A stretch of DNA of 53,386 nucleotides from Armatimonadaceae bacterium (GTDB lineage: Bacteria; Armatimonadota; Armatimonadia; Armatimonadales; Armatimonadaceae). This document shows, piece after piece, positions 44,010 through 53,386 of the stretch (positions within the stretch are counted from its first letter, which is position 1; each line of letters opens with the position of its first letter). Where the stretch lies: positions 1 to 53,386 of the forward strand of contig JAUJNC010000007.1 in NCBI GenBank assembly GCA_030446525.1, read 5' to 3'. A program made the position numbers and the translations under genes. A model generated the notes under the pieces. That model had not been told where the DNA came from. It saw nothing but the letters and a program-made list of their open reading frames with translations, and did no database searches.

Positions 44010-46198
44010 ATGTCGCGAAGAAACGGCTGGGCGATCGGGATCGCGGCGTGCGGCGCCCTCGCGGCGCTTGCCGGGCCGGGGCGGGCGCAAGATGACACCC
44101 GGGCGCCTGCCGGAAGGCAAGAGGAACACGTCGGGCGCGAGGTCGAGGCTGGCCGATCCGGCGCTATTCGCGGCCCTGGATCCGACCACACCGGGGTTGG
44201 AAGGCGTGAAGCAAGCCATGGATGCGGGCGACACGGACGCCGCGAAAAAGGCGCTGGCCGCCTACCTGCGCGGCCGCACGAGCGTGCCGTGGACGGTCAG
44301 CCCTAAGGTCACAGACCGCGGCGCCGTCTCCTGGGACAAGCAGGCCGCCGAGGACGGCGCGGCGGGCAAGGTGAAGGTGGTCACCATCGGGCACACCTTT
44401 CCCGGCGGCGATATCGACTGGTTTTACAACAAGACCGTCGCCGACCCGAACCTGCTCGACAACAACGAGTGGCAGTGGCAGGCTCAACCGCATGGGCTGG
44501 TGGGGTCATCTCGGCCGCGCCTACCAGGCGACCGGCGACGAGCGCTACGCCCGGGCCTGGGTGCGGCAACCTGCGCTCGTGGATCGCCCAGTGCCCGCCG
44601 CCCGCCAAGCAGCAGAACGGCGCCGACTCGGCCTGGCGGACCATCGAGAGCGGCATCCGCATGAGCGGCGCCTGGCCCGACGCCTACCACCGGTTCCTGC
44701 TTTCGCCGTCGTTCACCGACGGGGACATCGCCGCCTACCTGAAGGCCACCCTCGCGCACGCGCGGTACCTGAAGGAACACGCGACGCGGGGCAACTGGCT
44801 GACGATGGAGATGTCGGGCCTGTACACCGCCGGCGCGCTGTTCCCCAGAGTTCAAAGAGGCCAAGGGGTGGCGCGCGTTTGCCGCGGACAAGCTCTACCA
44901 GGAGCTCGCGACGCAGTTCCTGCCCGACGGCGCGCAGATCGAACCCGACGCCCGGCTACCACAACGTCGCCCTGGACAACGTGCTCAAGCTGTACCGCGT
45001 CGCCCAGCGCGTCGGCCGCATCGATGAGTTGCCGGGCGATTACGTCGCCCGGATGGAAAGGGCGTTCGCGTTCAACCTGCACCTGATGACGCCGGACCGT
45101 GACCTGCCCGCTTCAACGACTCCTGGCCCACGAACGTGCCCAAACGCATGGCCGAGGCCGCCGCGCTGTTCCCCCGGCGCGCCGATTTCCTCTGGGCCGC
45201 CACGGACGGCGAAAAGGGCGTGCCGCCCGGGGAACGTCGCTCGCCTTGCCGTACGCCGGGTACTTCGTGATGCGCAGCGGCTGGGAGACGGACGCTAGCT
45301 ACTACGCCGTGCTGGATGCCGGCCCGCTGGGCTACGGCCACGTCCACCAGGACAAGCTGAACCTGGTCGTGTGGGCGTGGGGGCGTGAGCTCCTCTTCGA
45401 CGGCGGCGGGGGCAGCTACGAACGGTCGAAGTGGCGCGCGTACGCGACGGACACGTTCGGGCACAACACCGTGCTCGTGGACGGCAAGCCGCAGCGGCGC
45501 CAAACCAAAGACCGCGAGGCCAACGTGTCCCGCACGCCCGTGGACGCGGCTGGGAAAGCGCGCACACGCACGACCTCGCGCGCGGCGTCTACGATGAGGG
45601 CTACGGCGACGAGGTGAGCCGGCCCGTGACGCACACGCGCCGCGTCCCTGTTCGTCAAGGCCGATCCCCAGGCCGGGGCGGCCTGCTGCCGGGGCGGCCT
45701 TCTTCGTCGTGGCGGACACGCTGACGCCGAAGGACGGGGCCGCGCACACGTACCAGGCGCGCTGGCACCTGCTGACGACGCAGACCACGCGTGACCAGGC
45801 CACCGGGACCGTCGCCACCGCCGATGCCGGCAAGGCCAACCTCGCCGTCGTGCCGCTGCTCGCGGACAAGCTGGAGGGGCGCGCGGCGTCGCAGCAGACC
45901 GAGCCGGGAGCTTCTGGGCTGGCACGTGCGCAAGGACATGGACCCGCAGTACGTCCCCGCGACCACCCTGCACACGCGCCAGGGCGCGGGCGTCCAGCGG
46001 TTCCCGACCCTGCTGGTCCCGCTGAAACGCGGCGCGATCAGCCCGGTCAAGCAGGTGCGTGCGACCGGCGAAGCGTCCGCCGAGGTGATCCTGAACGATG
46101 GGACTCGCCTGCTCGTCACCGACGGCCCTGCCGGGAGCCTGAGCCTCACCGAGCTGCGGGTCGACGGCAAACCAGGACGGAGGGTGACGGCCGGATGA
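44010..46198 (+). pseudogene. Heparinase II/III-family protein, first copy, many frameshifts
   Basis: Starts at ATG 44010 with a signal peptide (MSRRNGWAIGIAACGALAAL). The polysaccharide-lyase pattern can be followed throughout, but only by changing frame about eleven times: NNEWQWQ then LNRMGWWGHLGRAYQATGD, AWRTIESGIRMSGAWPDAYH, GNWLTMEMSGLYTAGALFP, PGYHNVALDNVLKLYRVAQR, GYGHVHQDKLNLVVWAWGRE, GHNTVLVDGKPQRRQTKDRE. Compared with the intact second copy, several breaks are one extra or missing C or G in runs of two to four (for example GAACCCGACGCC, TTCCCCAGAG). The stop overlaps the ATG of the second copy (ATGA). Confidence 0.85.
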
Positions 46199-48336
46199 AA
46201 AAGCACGGCGGCGTGACGCGGCGGCGGTTTCTGTCTGGGATGGCGGGCGCGGCGGCCGGCCTGGCGTGCCCTCGGGCGGCGCCGGCGAAGGAGGAACGGA
46301 TGGAGGACCCATTGCTCGCCGCGCTCGACCTGTCGCGCCCGGAGCTTGCCCCCGTGAAGGCCGCGTTGGACAAGGGCGATGCCGCGGGGGGGCGCGCCGC
46401 GTTCGCCGCGCATCTGCGGACGCGCACCGCGCCCCGATGGCACTTCGACCCGGCCGCCCCGCCGAAGGAACTCTCCGCCAACGACCGGGCCGGCGCCGAT
46501 TCGGCCCTCGCGCACCGGTTCGCGCCAGTCGGCATCCCGCACACGTTCGGCGACGAGATCGACTGGTCCTACAACCCGACCACGCAGCCCGGCTCGCGCT
46601 GGGCGCGCGACAACGAATGGACGTGGCAGCTCAACCGGCACAGCGCCTGGGGGTCGCTTGCCCGCGCCTACTCGGCAACGGGCGACCCCAAGTACGCCCG
46701 GGAGCTGGCGCGGCAGATGCACGACTGGATCCGGAGCAGCCCGCCCCCGGAGGGCAAGGCGAACAACGGCCCCTTCTCGCGCTGGCGCACCATCGAGGCC
46801 GGCATCCGCATGAGCCGCGAATGGCCGGAGATCTACCACCGCTTGGTGCGCTCGCCCGACGTCTTCCCCGACGCCGTGCTGCTCGCCATGGTGGAGGCGA
46901 TGCGGCGCCACGCGGTTTACCTCGACGCCTTCCCCAGCGCCGGCGGCAACTGGCTGACCATGGAAGCGAATGGGGAGTTCCACGTCAGCGCCCTGTTCCC
47001 GGAGTTCAGGGACGCGCCCCGGTGGCGCAAGAACGCGCTGGAGCGGCTGCGGCGCGAGATCAACGCCCAGGTCTACCCGGACGGCGCGCAGATCGAGCTC
47101 ACGCCAGGTTACCATAACGTCGCCCTCGTCAACTTCGTCGGGGCGCTGCGCCTGGCCCGCGTGAACGACATCCCGCTCCCTCCGGGCTACCAGGAGGGGC
47201 TGGAGAAGATGTACGCGCTGAACCTGTGGGCGATGACGCCGGACCGCGGCGTGCCGCCCTTCAACGACTCGTCCGGGAACGTGGACGTGCCCCGCGTGCT
47301 GCGCGACGGGCTCACCTTGTTCCCCCACCGCCAAGACTGGGCCTGGGTGGCCTCCGACGGCAAGGAAGGGCAGCCGCCCGCGCACACCTCGTATCTGTTC
47401 CCGTACGCCGGGTGGGCCGTGATGCGCTCCGGCTGGGACCGCGACGCCCGCTTCCTCGCGATGGACGCCGGGCCGTTCGGCTACGGCCACCAGCACGAGG
47501 ACAAGCTCTCGTTCGTGCTGCACGCCTGGGGCGCGCGCCTCGTCTTCGACGCCGGCACGTACGCCTACGACGCCTCCGAGATGCGGCGCTACGTCCTGTC
47601 GGCGCGCGGGCACAACGTCGTCCACGTGGACGGCCTGGAGCAGCAGCGCCGGGGCCTGCCCCGCGACACCTACGTCACCAAAGACCCCGTCCCGCTGACC
47701 TGGAAGACCACCACCGACTACGACTACGCCGCCGCCTCGTTCGGACAGGCGCCCGACGAAGGCTGGGGGCCGGAGCGCCAGAAGAACGTCGTCCACACGC
47801 GCCGCATCCTCTTCGCCAGGCCCGATTATTGGATCGTCGTGGACACCCTCACCCCGACGGACACCGCCGAGCACACCTACGAGAGTACCTTCCACCTCGA
47901 CGCCCCCGATGTGACCGTGGACGAGGCCGCCAAAAGCGTCGTCACGAAGAGGCCGGACGGCGCGAACCTGGGCATCTTCCCTTTGCCTGCCCCCGGCCTG
48001 ACCGTCCGTATCATCAAGGGCCAGGAAAAGCCCGTCGTGCAGGGCTGGATCCCCAGGGTACCCGGGCGCACCGGCGCGATCCCCATGCCCACCGCCTACT
48101 TCACCCAGCGCCGCGGCGGCCCCGTCCACTTCCTGTACGTCTTCGCGCCCGCCGCCCCCGGCAAGCCGGTCCCGGTCACCGCCGTGAAAAGCGCCCAAGT
48201 GGAAAACGCGACACTCGCCGCCGACATCGTCTTCGCGGACGGCGCCACGCACCACTTCGTTCTGCGGCAAAACGGCGTCTCTCTGACGCGGGGGGCAAAG
48301 ACGCTGCACGTCGAGGTCCCACCTCCGACTTCCTGA
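46195..48336 (+). CDS. Heparinase II/III-family polysaccharide lyase, second copy (intact)
   Basis: An intact 713-residue protein. ATG 46195 overlaps the stop of the first copy. The N-terminus has a Tat-type signal (TRRRFLSGMAGAAAGLA). Residues ~40-370 form the alpha/alpha barrel (NEWTWQLNRHSAWGSLARAY, RWRTIEAGIRMSREWPEIY, GNWLTMEANGEFHVSALFP, ELTPGYHNVAL with candidate catalytic Tyr/His). Residues ~390-700 form the beta-sandwich (FGYGHQHEDKLSFVLHAWGA, GHNVVHVDGLEQQRRGLP, RPDYWIVVDTLTP). It would cleave uronate-containing polymers by beta-elimination outside the cytoplasm. The exact substrate (heparin-like, alginate, other) is open; the sulfatase next door favours a sulfated one. Confidence 0.92.
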   Translation: MKKHGGVTRRRFLSGMAGAAAGLACPRAAPAKEERMEDPLLAALDLSRPELAPVKAALDKGDAAGGRAAFAAHLRTRTAPRWHFDPAAPPKELSANDRAGADSALAHRFAPVGIPHTFGDEIDWSYNPTTQPGSRWARDNEWTWQLNRHSAWGSLARAYSATGDPKYARELARQMHDWIRSSPPPEGKANNGPFSRWRTIEAGIRMSREWPEIYHRLVRSPDVFPDAVLLAMVEAMRRHAVYLDAFPSAGGNWLTMEANGEFHVSALFPEFRDAPRWRKNALERLRREINAQVYPDGAQIELTPGYHNVALVNFVGALRLARVNDIPLPPGYQEGLEKMYALNLWAMTPDRGVPPFNDSSGNVDVPRVLRDGLTLFPHRQDWAWVASDGKEGQPPAHTSYLFPYAGWAVMRSGWDRDARFLAMDAGPFGYGHQHEDKLSFVLHAWGARLVFDAGTYAYDASEMRRYVLSARGHNVVHVDGLEQQRRGLPRDTYVTKDPVPLTWKTTTDYDYAAASFGQAPDEGWGPERQKNVVHTRRILFARPDYWIVVDTLTPTDTAEHTYESTFHLDAPDVTVDEAAKSVVTKRPDGANLGIFPLPAPGLTVRIIKGQEKPVVQGWIPRVPGRTGAIPMPTAYFTQRRGGPVHFLYVFAPAAPGKPVPVTAVKSAQVENATLAADIVFADGATHHFVLRQNGVSLTRGAKTLHVEVPPPTS

Positions 48337-48343
48337 CTTTTTT

Positions 48344-48360
48344 TGCCGGCTCCGCCGGCA
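48344..48360. repeat. Short perfect hairpin next to a T run
   Basis: TGCCGGC, loop TCC, GCCGGCA, directly preceded on the plus strand by TTTTTT. It lies between the converging ends of the heparinase and TPR genes. The T run is on the wrong side for an intrinsic terminator on either strand. Confidence 0.5.
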
Positions 48361-48414
48361 GAGCGGCCCCTCCCTCCCGAGGTTTACCCTCACAATCTTT
48401 ATACACGAAGCAAG

Positions 48415-49217
<803 letters not shown>

Positions 49218-50131
49218 GACATGCTGCATAAGTTCAGTCATTGCATTCCATGTTGTAGATGGCCGCGAAGAGATTGAAGCGCAAGCCAAAACGCTTGCGC
49301 CGGTTCCGGTAGCGCTCGGAAAGAATGCGAAACACCTTCAGACGACCGATGATATGCTCGATTAGCAGACGCTCCCAGGACAACTGGCGATTGGCTGCTT
49401 TCTCTTCCTGGCTCAAGCGATGATGCTTCGTCTTGTCTTCTTCTTGGGGGTCTGGCTGTTTTCATGCTGCTTACCAAGACCTTGATAGCCCGAGTCGCCC
49501 AGGCATAGCGTCGGGCTAGGAGCACGGTCCGGCTTTCTTTGAAGAGCGTCATATCATGCGTCTTGCCGCAAGAAAATGGGCGTCGCTATTATCTTCTTGC
49601 TGTTCTTGTCCGCGATCACCTGGCTTTTCTGCGTGTGGCGCTTCTTTTTGCCGCTGTAGTGCCGGTGCTGTTTTTTTCGGGCGTTCCACGGCACACTCGG
49701 TCGCGTCGAGTACCACCACGTCCGGGTCATTGTCAGGGTGCAGCAGTGCGTTCTTGCCGGGCAAGTGGAATTGACCAGACTGGATGAGCACGTTCTCTAT
49801 TTTGACGAGGGTGCGGCAGACGGTGGCTTCGCTGACGCCATAGGTGTGGGCGATGTGAAACTGCGTGCGGTACTCGCGCCAGTACATCAAGCTCATCGAG
49901 GCGGTCTGCCAGACACAGTTTGGCAGGAGTCGCCCGAAAGGCACGGATGCCGCGAGCCAGCACGTCGAGCATGGTTCGGAAGGTTTCTTGGTGAACGCCG
50001 GTGAGGCGCTTGAAGTCTTCGGGTTTACTGTCTTTGATGGTATTGTAGAACATAGTGGAAGGTAAACTTGATGGAAAGTGGGATCGCTTTGCCTCCATTT
50101 CATCATGGTAAAGCCACTTTTGCAAGAGGTC
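49218..50131 (-). mobile_element. IS5-family insertion sequence (degenerate) with TA target duplication
   Basis: About 914 bases. The ends are imperfect inverted repeats: on the minus strand the right end starts GACCTCTTGCAAAAGTGG, and on the plus strand the left end starts GACATGCTGCATAAGTTC (12 of 18 identical). TA flanks both ends (49216-49217 and 50132-50133). If the element and one TA are removed, the host reading frame joins perfectly as LLPHGRE-YRAKLIVDLDMAF, the expected NB-ARC-to-TPR junction. It is a simple insertion with no other rearrangement. Confidence 0.85.
49234..50053 (-). pseudogene. IS5-family transposase, frameshifted
   Basis: The start is probably ATG 50051-50053 (MFYNTIKDSKPEDFKRLTGV, a helix-turn-helix N-terminus). 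In successive frames: YWREYRTQFHIAHTYGVSEA, VVVLDATECAVERPKK (first Asp of the DDE triad), then SHDMTLFKES-like text, a GDSGYQGLGKQHE segment in a third frame (second Asp), and RLLIEHIIGRLKVFRILSER (Glu) to YNMECND at the stop. At least three frame changes make it inactive as read. The arrangement fits the ISL2/IS427 side of IS5, DDE_Tnp_4 type. Confidence 0.82.
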
Positions 50132-52032
50132 TATTCTCTCCCGTGGGGAAGGAGTCGGTCGTGAGCAGGCCAGTTGGAGTACACCGCAGGATCTGGGCAG
50201 GCGCGGTTCACAGCCCGCACCGCACGCTCTGCCCAGAGACGACGCATGTCCGCGTCCATGCCATCTTGCAGCACCACCTGCACCAGACGGTGCACCGAAA
50301 GCGTCCGGGTGCCGCCGTCGCGGTGCAACAGCGAGTAGCGGCTGGCCTCGGAGAAGGCATCTTGGAGCAGGAGTTTGTTGGAGGCCACAGGGCCGAGATA
50401 GTCGCCAAGGTCGGGAGCGCCTTCGACGAGAATCTCCTCAGGGATGGCGTCGGGCGCGAGAAAGGCACACAGCTTCAGCAGGTCTTCGGCGGCGCACTTG
50501 ACGGCGATAACGTTCTCATCATCGCCGGACCTCAATTCGGTGATCTTGCTCAACGCCAACGAAAACGTGGTAGCTACCGTCTTCTGCTCCTTCGAGCGCG
50601 ATCCGATCTTCTTGACGATCCGCTTGCGCAGCGCCGGGCCTTCGTTCTTGTAGAGTTCCAGGTACTCGGCAGGCGTCCCCGACGCCTGGATGTAGGCCCC
50701 GGCCTGTTCGAGCGCAAGCGGCAGACCGTCGAGTAGGTCCTTGGCGTTCAGCGCCTCCGCCGCCCTTCGATCTTCGGCATCGGCCTTTTCGAGTCCGTCG
50801 CCCTCCCCAAGACGACCCGCCCGGCGCAGCAAGAAGCACGCCCCCTCCTCGCCCCCCATCTTCCCGACGGGCACCCCCCGCGCGATGTCGATGACTGCGG
50901 AATCCTGCGTGGTCAACAAGACGCGCCCGTCGGTGTTGGAAGGCAGGAAGTCGCTCACGAAGCTAAAATCGTCGGCGTTGTCGAGGATGAGGAGCCATCC
51001 ATCTTCACTGTCGAACCACTGTTTCGTGGCGGCGACGGCCACGCTCCTCTTCTGTTCCTCCGGCGGAACGAGCTTGAGCAAGTCCGTGGCGATGGCGGCG
51101 AAACCGGATTCCAGGTTTGAGCGTGAATCAGCAAGGACGTAAAAGAGGGCCTTATTCTTATCTGCCTTTCGCTGCCGGTGGGCGTACTCGATGGCGACTT
51201 CGGTCTTGCCCACTCCACTTATGCCGCGCAGGGCCACACGCGGATGGCTTTCCAGCGCGTCATGCAGATCCTTCAGCACAGCCTCGCGACCTGAGAAATG
51301 CACGTTGTTGGGCGGCACGTTCCACAGCCGTGTCGCTGGCTGAGTTGACTGCGCGTTCGCCGCTTGTTGTTCGAGCAGATCAAGAACCCGGTCCAACTTA
51401 GCGCTGGTTCCTAGCTGCAACATTAGCGAGAACTCGCCGTACGCCTTGCCCTTGTTTTGGAAATCTTCGGCGAGCACCTGGATGAACGTGTGCCAGAATT
51501 CGGCATGCAGCGCCTTACTCACGTCGCCGATCTCGTCCTTCAGGGCGCCGTAAGAGATGCCTTCCTGACGGGCGATGTAGCGTACGAACCGCGCCCAATC
51601 ATCCGGGCACAGGTTCGTGTTCGTCGCCAGCGTTGCCAAGCGGTTACTGTCCGCCACGCCCTTTGGTATGTCGTCGGACCGAAGCGCAATCAGCGTTTTC
51701 CAATGCTTCGGGGCGGCTTCGGCGATACGGTTCATGTCACCGCGCTTCGTGTCTGCCGTCGCTTCAATCACGCGGCGAATGGATTCACCAACTGCATCGG
51801 GAAGGAAGGATTGGTGCAGGAACTCGTGCGGGCGAAAGCCTTTCTTGACAGCCTCGTCGAGACGCGCCGCGACCAGTTCGACACTGATTTGTCCGCCGAC
51901 GGCAACAAGAGGAAGCCACGTGGGTGCGCCACCGCCGTCACCACCCAAGGCCCGGGTGGCCATGTCGGCTCCGAGACACACGCTGCCCGCGAGCACACCC
52001 TTTACGACGTTGCTGAGGCGGAATGAAGGCAC
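50131..52032 (-). pseudogene. STAND/NLR-type NB-ARC protein, N-terminal part, cut by the IS
   Basis: About 633 residues. The start is GTG 52030-52032 with AAGGAG 6 bases upstream. Residues ~1-40 contain a possible membrane segment (VVKGVLAGSVCLGADMATRA). A helical region of ~200 residues without a known effector match follows, then the NB-ARC ATPase: Walker A LRGISGVGKTEVAIEYAH, Walker B WLLILDNADD, sensor VLLTTQD, GLPLALEQAGAYIQAS, and the winged-helix part (HRLVQVVLQDGM). It ends in DRLLPHGRE with a TAG supplied at the IS junction. Proteins of this type oligomerise on sensing phage or stress and kill the cell. Without its TPR sensor it is probably inactive. Confidence 0.87.
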
Positions 52033-52181
52033 GGCTTGCTCCTTGTTGTGGCGACTTCTCATCTATTTTCGGTCGCTGGACGCGTAATTTCCTCTGCTTG
52101 TCGGAGTGCCGGGCCGTGAACGACCCACCTCGAGGGCCTTCGTCCAACCGGCCCTGCGGGCCGGAAGACACACCTGCCAAT

Positions 52182-52808
52182 CTAAAAAGGAGGGAGCCGC
52201 GCGCTGAGCTGTCCATAGGGATCATACACTTCGACAAAAGACGGCGCCGTGATCCTCCCGGTGAATACGGCCAGACAGACGCCGCCTCGGGATCGCCCGG
52301 AGGGGGCGCGAATCGACTGAAAGCGGCCGCTGTCGAAAGCAAGCCTACCCAGCGTCTGCGTCGGAGGCATACCACCGCGCTTTTGCAGCAAACGCCAGGG
52401 GCGCGTGAGTTCTTCTTCATTCGTGCCCAGAGCCGCTTGAACTTCGGGCAGCGTCAGATCCAGGATCGCCTCGATGTAGACACTGCATTGAAAGAGAATG
52501 ATGGGCGGGGCGGTGGGAGGAACCGCGTCCCGATTGAGCCCCTCCGCCTTCTTGTAGGCGCGATCCACCTCCATGTACGCCGTGGTGGGATCCTCTGCCA
52601 TGTACAGCGTCTCCATGCTGCCGCGCGGGGTGTATCGCCCACCGTGATCTACGGAGCCACGGCTGTAGAGGGGGATGATGTTGGGGTAAGGGGTGGGCCT
52701 ATCATAGCCGTATAACTTGGCCTGCAACACCGCCCGAAACAGCACCCGACAGTACGTGCGAGTCGGCAGTTGAGATAGCGCCGCTGCCAACTCATCCGCT
52801 TCACGCAT
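52182..52808 (-). CDS. RES-domain toxin of a RES-Xre toxin-antitoxin pair
   Basis: A 208-residue protein. The RES motifs are clear: RTYCRVLFRA near the start, YSRGSVDHGGRYTPRGSMET then LYMAEDPTTAYMEV (the G.R..P.G...LY.A....TA..E block), and PSFVEVYDP near the end. RES toxins degrade NAD+ by phosphorolysis or hydrolysis. It is larger than the ~150-residue minimal members. Its ATG overlaps the antitoxin stop (ATGA), so the antitoxin is made first, as usual for this type. Confidence 0.88.
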   Translation of the reverse strand: MREADELAAALSQLPTRTYCRVLFRAVLQAKLYGYDRPTPYPNIIPLYSRGSVDHGGRYTPRGSMETLYMAEDPTTAYMEVDRAYKKAEGLNRDAVPPTAPPIILFQCSVYIEAILDLTLPEVQAALGTNEEELTRPWRLLQKRGGMPPTQTLGRLAFDSGRFQSIRAPSGRSRGGVCLAVFTGRITAPSFVEVYDPYGQLSARLPPF

Positions 52809-53386
52809 CAGCCGGGTTGCCCCGCCATCATATCTTCCAGCAGTTCGGCGACCACATCCCCTTCCCTCTCCAGCAGCAGCGCGCGGGGCGTCTCACCTTC
52901 CAGGTCGGGTTCCGGGGCGTTGAGCCAGATGCGCAAGCCTTCATAGGACCCCACCAAGTGCAGCAGCGCCGAAGCGATCCGTTCAAAGAGAGCAAGGCCG
53001 GGCTGCAAGGACAGCGCATCGGGTGTCTTGTACACGGCCGCAGGTTCTCCGCCCGCAATCATAGCAATCTTTCCGAGAGGAATGCCAAAGAGCTTACTCA
53101 CCTTTTTGGCATCGAGACGTCCGCTCTTCGGGTTCCTCAGGTCTGGCGCCAGGTGGGGGAAAGCCGGCAGAGACGGGATCGACGGCGATAGGATTGGCGC
53201 CGTTACGGAACGGCGACCTGTTCTGCCAGCGGGCTGCACCACCGGCTCGGTTGCAGGCCTGGTGCTGAGCAGCCGGTGAACGGGTCTGCCCAGCTCCTCA
53301 CTGCTTGCATGCGAACCGACCACTTCGACGCCCGGCCGAAGAAGTGGTCGAAGCGACTCCGCCACCGAGGTGTTCAAATCAACGAC
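52808..53386 (-). CDS. Xre/MbcA/ParS-type antitoxin, partial at window edge
   Basis: The frame is open to the right edge, so the start may lie outside; a TTG at 53375-53377 is the first possible start inside. About 100 Pro/Arg-rich residues are followed by DAKKVSKLFGIPLGKIAMIA (a helix-turn-helix-like Xre part) and the DUF2384 C-terminus: YEGLRIWLNAPEPDLEGETP then LLEREGDVVAELLEDM. This is the toxin-binding domain found with RES toxins. It should neutralise the RES protein and repress the operon. The long N-terminal extension is unusual. Confidence 0.85.
   Translation of the reverse strand, partial: VVDLNTSVAESLRPLLRPGVEVVGSHASSEELGRPVHRLLSTRPATEPVVQPAGRTGRRSVTAPILSPSIPSLPAFPHLAPDLRNPKSGRLDAKKVSKLFGIPLGKIAMIAGGEPAAVYKTPDALSLQPGLALFERIASALLHLVGSYEGLRIWLNAPEPDLEGETPRALLLEREGDVVAELLEDMMAGQPG

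Noticed and set aside
44010..46198. Programmed ribosomal frameshifting in the first heparinase gene
   Set aside because: About eleven shifts in both directions with no slippery heptamers or stimulatory structures is not compatible with programmed recoding.
48338..48360. Intrinsic terminator between the heparinase and TPR genes
   Set aside because: The T run precedes the hairpin on the plus strand, and on the minus strand the hairpin is followed by A. Neither orientation gives hairpin then U-tract.

Overview
The window is a GC-rich bacterial chromosome segment of a Gram-negative-type cell: it has lipobox lipoproteins, an RND pump with its periplasmic adaptor, and Tat-type signals. The prepilin-like protein at 29552-30313 and the related membrane protein at 21602-22243 carry the [14 protein letters not shown] segment and an H-X9-DG-type C-terminus. 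That combination is typical of Armatimonadota and, less specifically, of the Planctomycetes and relatives. Together with the many polysaccharide-active genes this makes an armatimonadote my best guess. This is inference; no rRNA gene is present.

Layout. 0-6 kb: DipZ-like thioredoxin protein, sugar isomerase/epimerase with a frameshifted phytanoyl-CoA-dioxygenase-like gene, DUF1326 lipoprotein, AI-2E-type permease, Uma2 nuclease. 6-13.7 kb (minus strand): RND efflux permease and adaptor, a SAM methyltransferase with a signal peptide, an amino-acid permease. 13.8-18.4 kb: NagZ-like GH3 and UTP-glucose-1-phosphate uridylyltransferase (overlapping), TlpA thioredoxin, ECF transporter EcfT/ATPase, tRNA-Leu(CAA) behind a consensus sigma-70 promoter. 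18.5-28.3 kb: DNA polymerase I and housekeeping or hypothetical genes (5-formyl-THF cyclo-ligase, CBS protein, phosphoesterase, PAS-GAF-SpoIIE phosphatase). 28.4-33.5 kb: sugar-binding lipoprotein, prepilin-like protein, RuBisCO-like protein, GH10-like hydrolase.

33.5-42.0 kb is a minus-strand type I restriction-modification locus in the order hsdM, hsdS, small Cys protein, DarG C-terminal-like protein, DUF5678-like protein, aspartyl protease, hsdR. Four accessory genes are packed between hsdS and hsdR. 42.1-48.3 kb holds DUF423, a sulfatase and two tandem heparinase II/III-family genes, which suggests breakdown of a sulfated or uronate polysaccharide. 48.4-53.4 kb is again defence-like: a STAND/NLR-type NB-ARC-TPR gene split by an IS5-family element with a TA target duplication, then a RES toxin / Xre-type antitoxin pair running off the right edge.

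Two window-wide patterns stand out. First, many genes are broken by single-base indels (PhyH-like gene, RND permease, EcfT, PAS/SpoIIE, GH10-like, sulfatase, first heparinase), mostly in short C or G runs and with the alternate frame still well conserved. Uncorrected consensus errors are the simplest explanation, but the distribution is patchy. Second, short GC-rich palindromic segments sharing sub-motifs sit in frame inside polA (twice) and the RND permease gene (twice) and once between genes. They look like a miniature repeat family that can be carried inside coding sequence.
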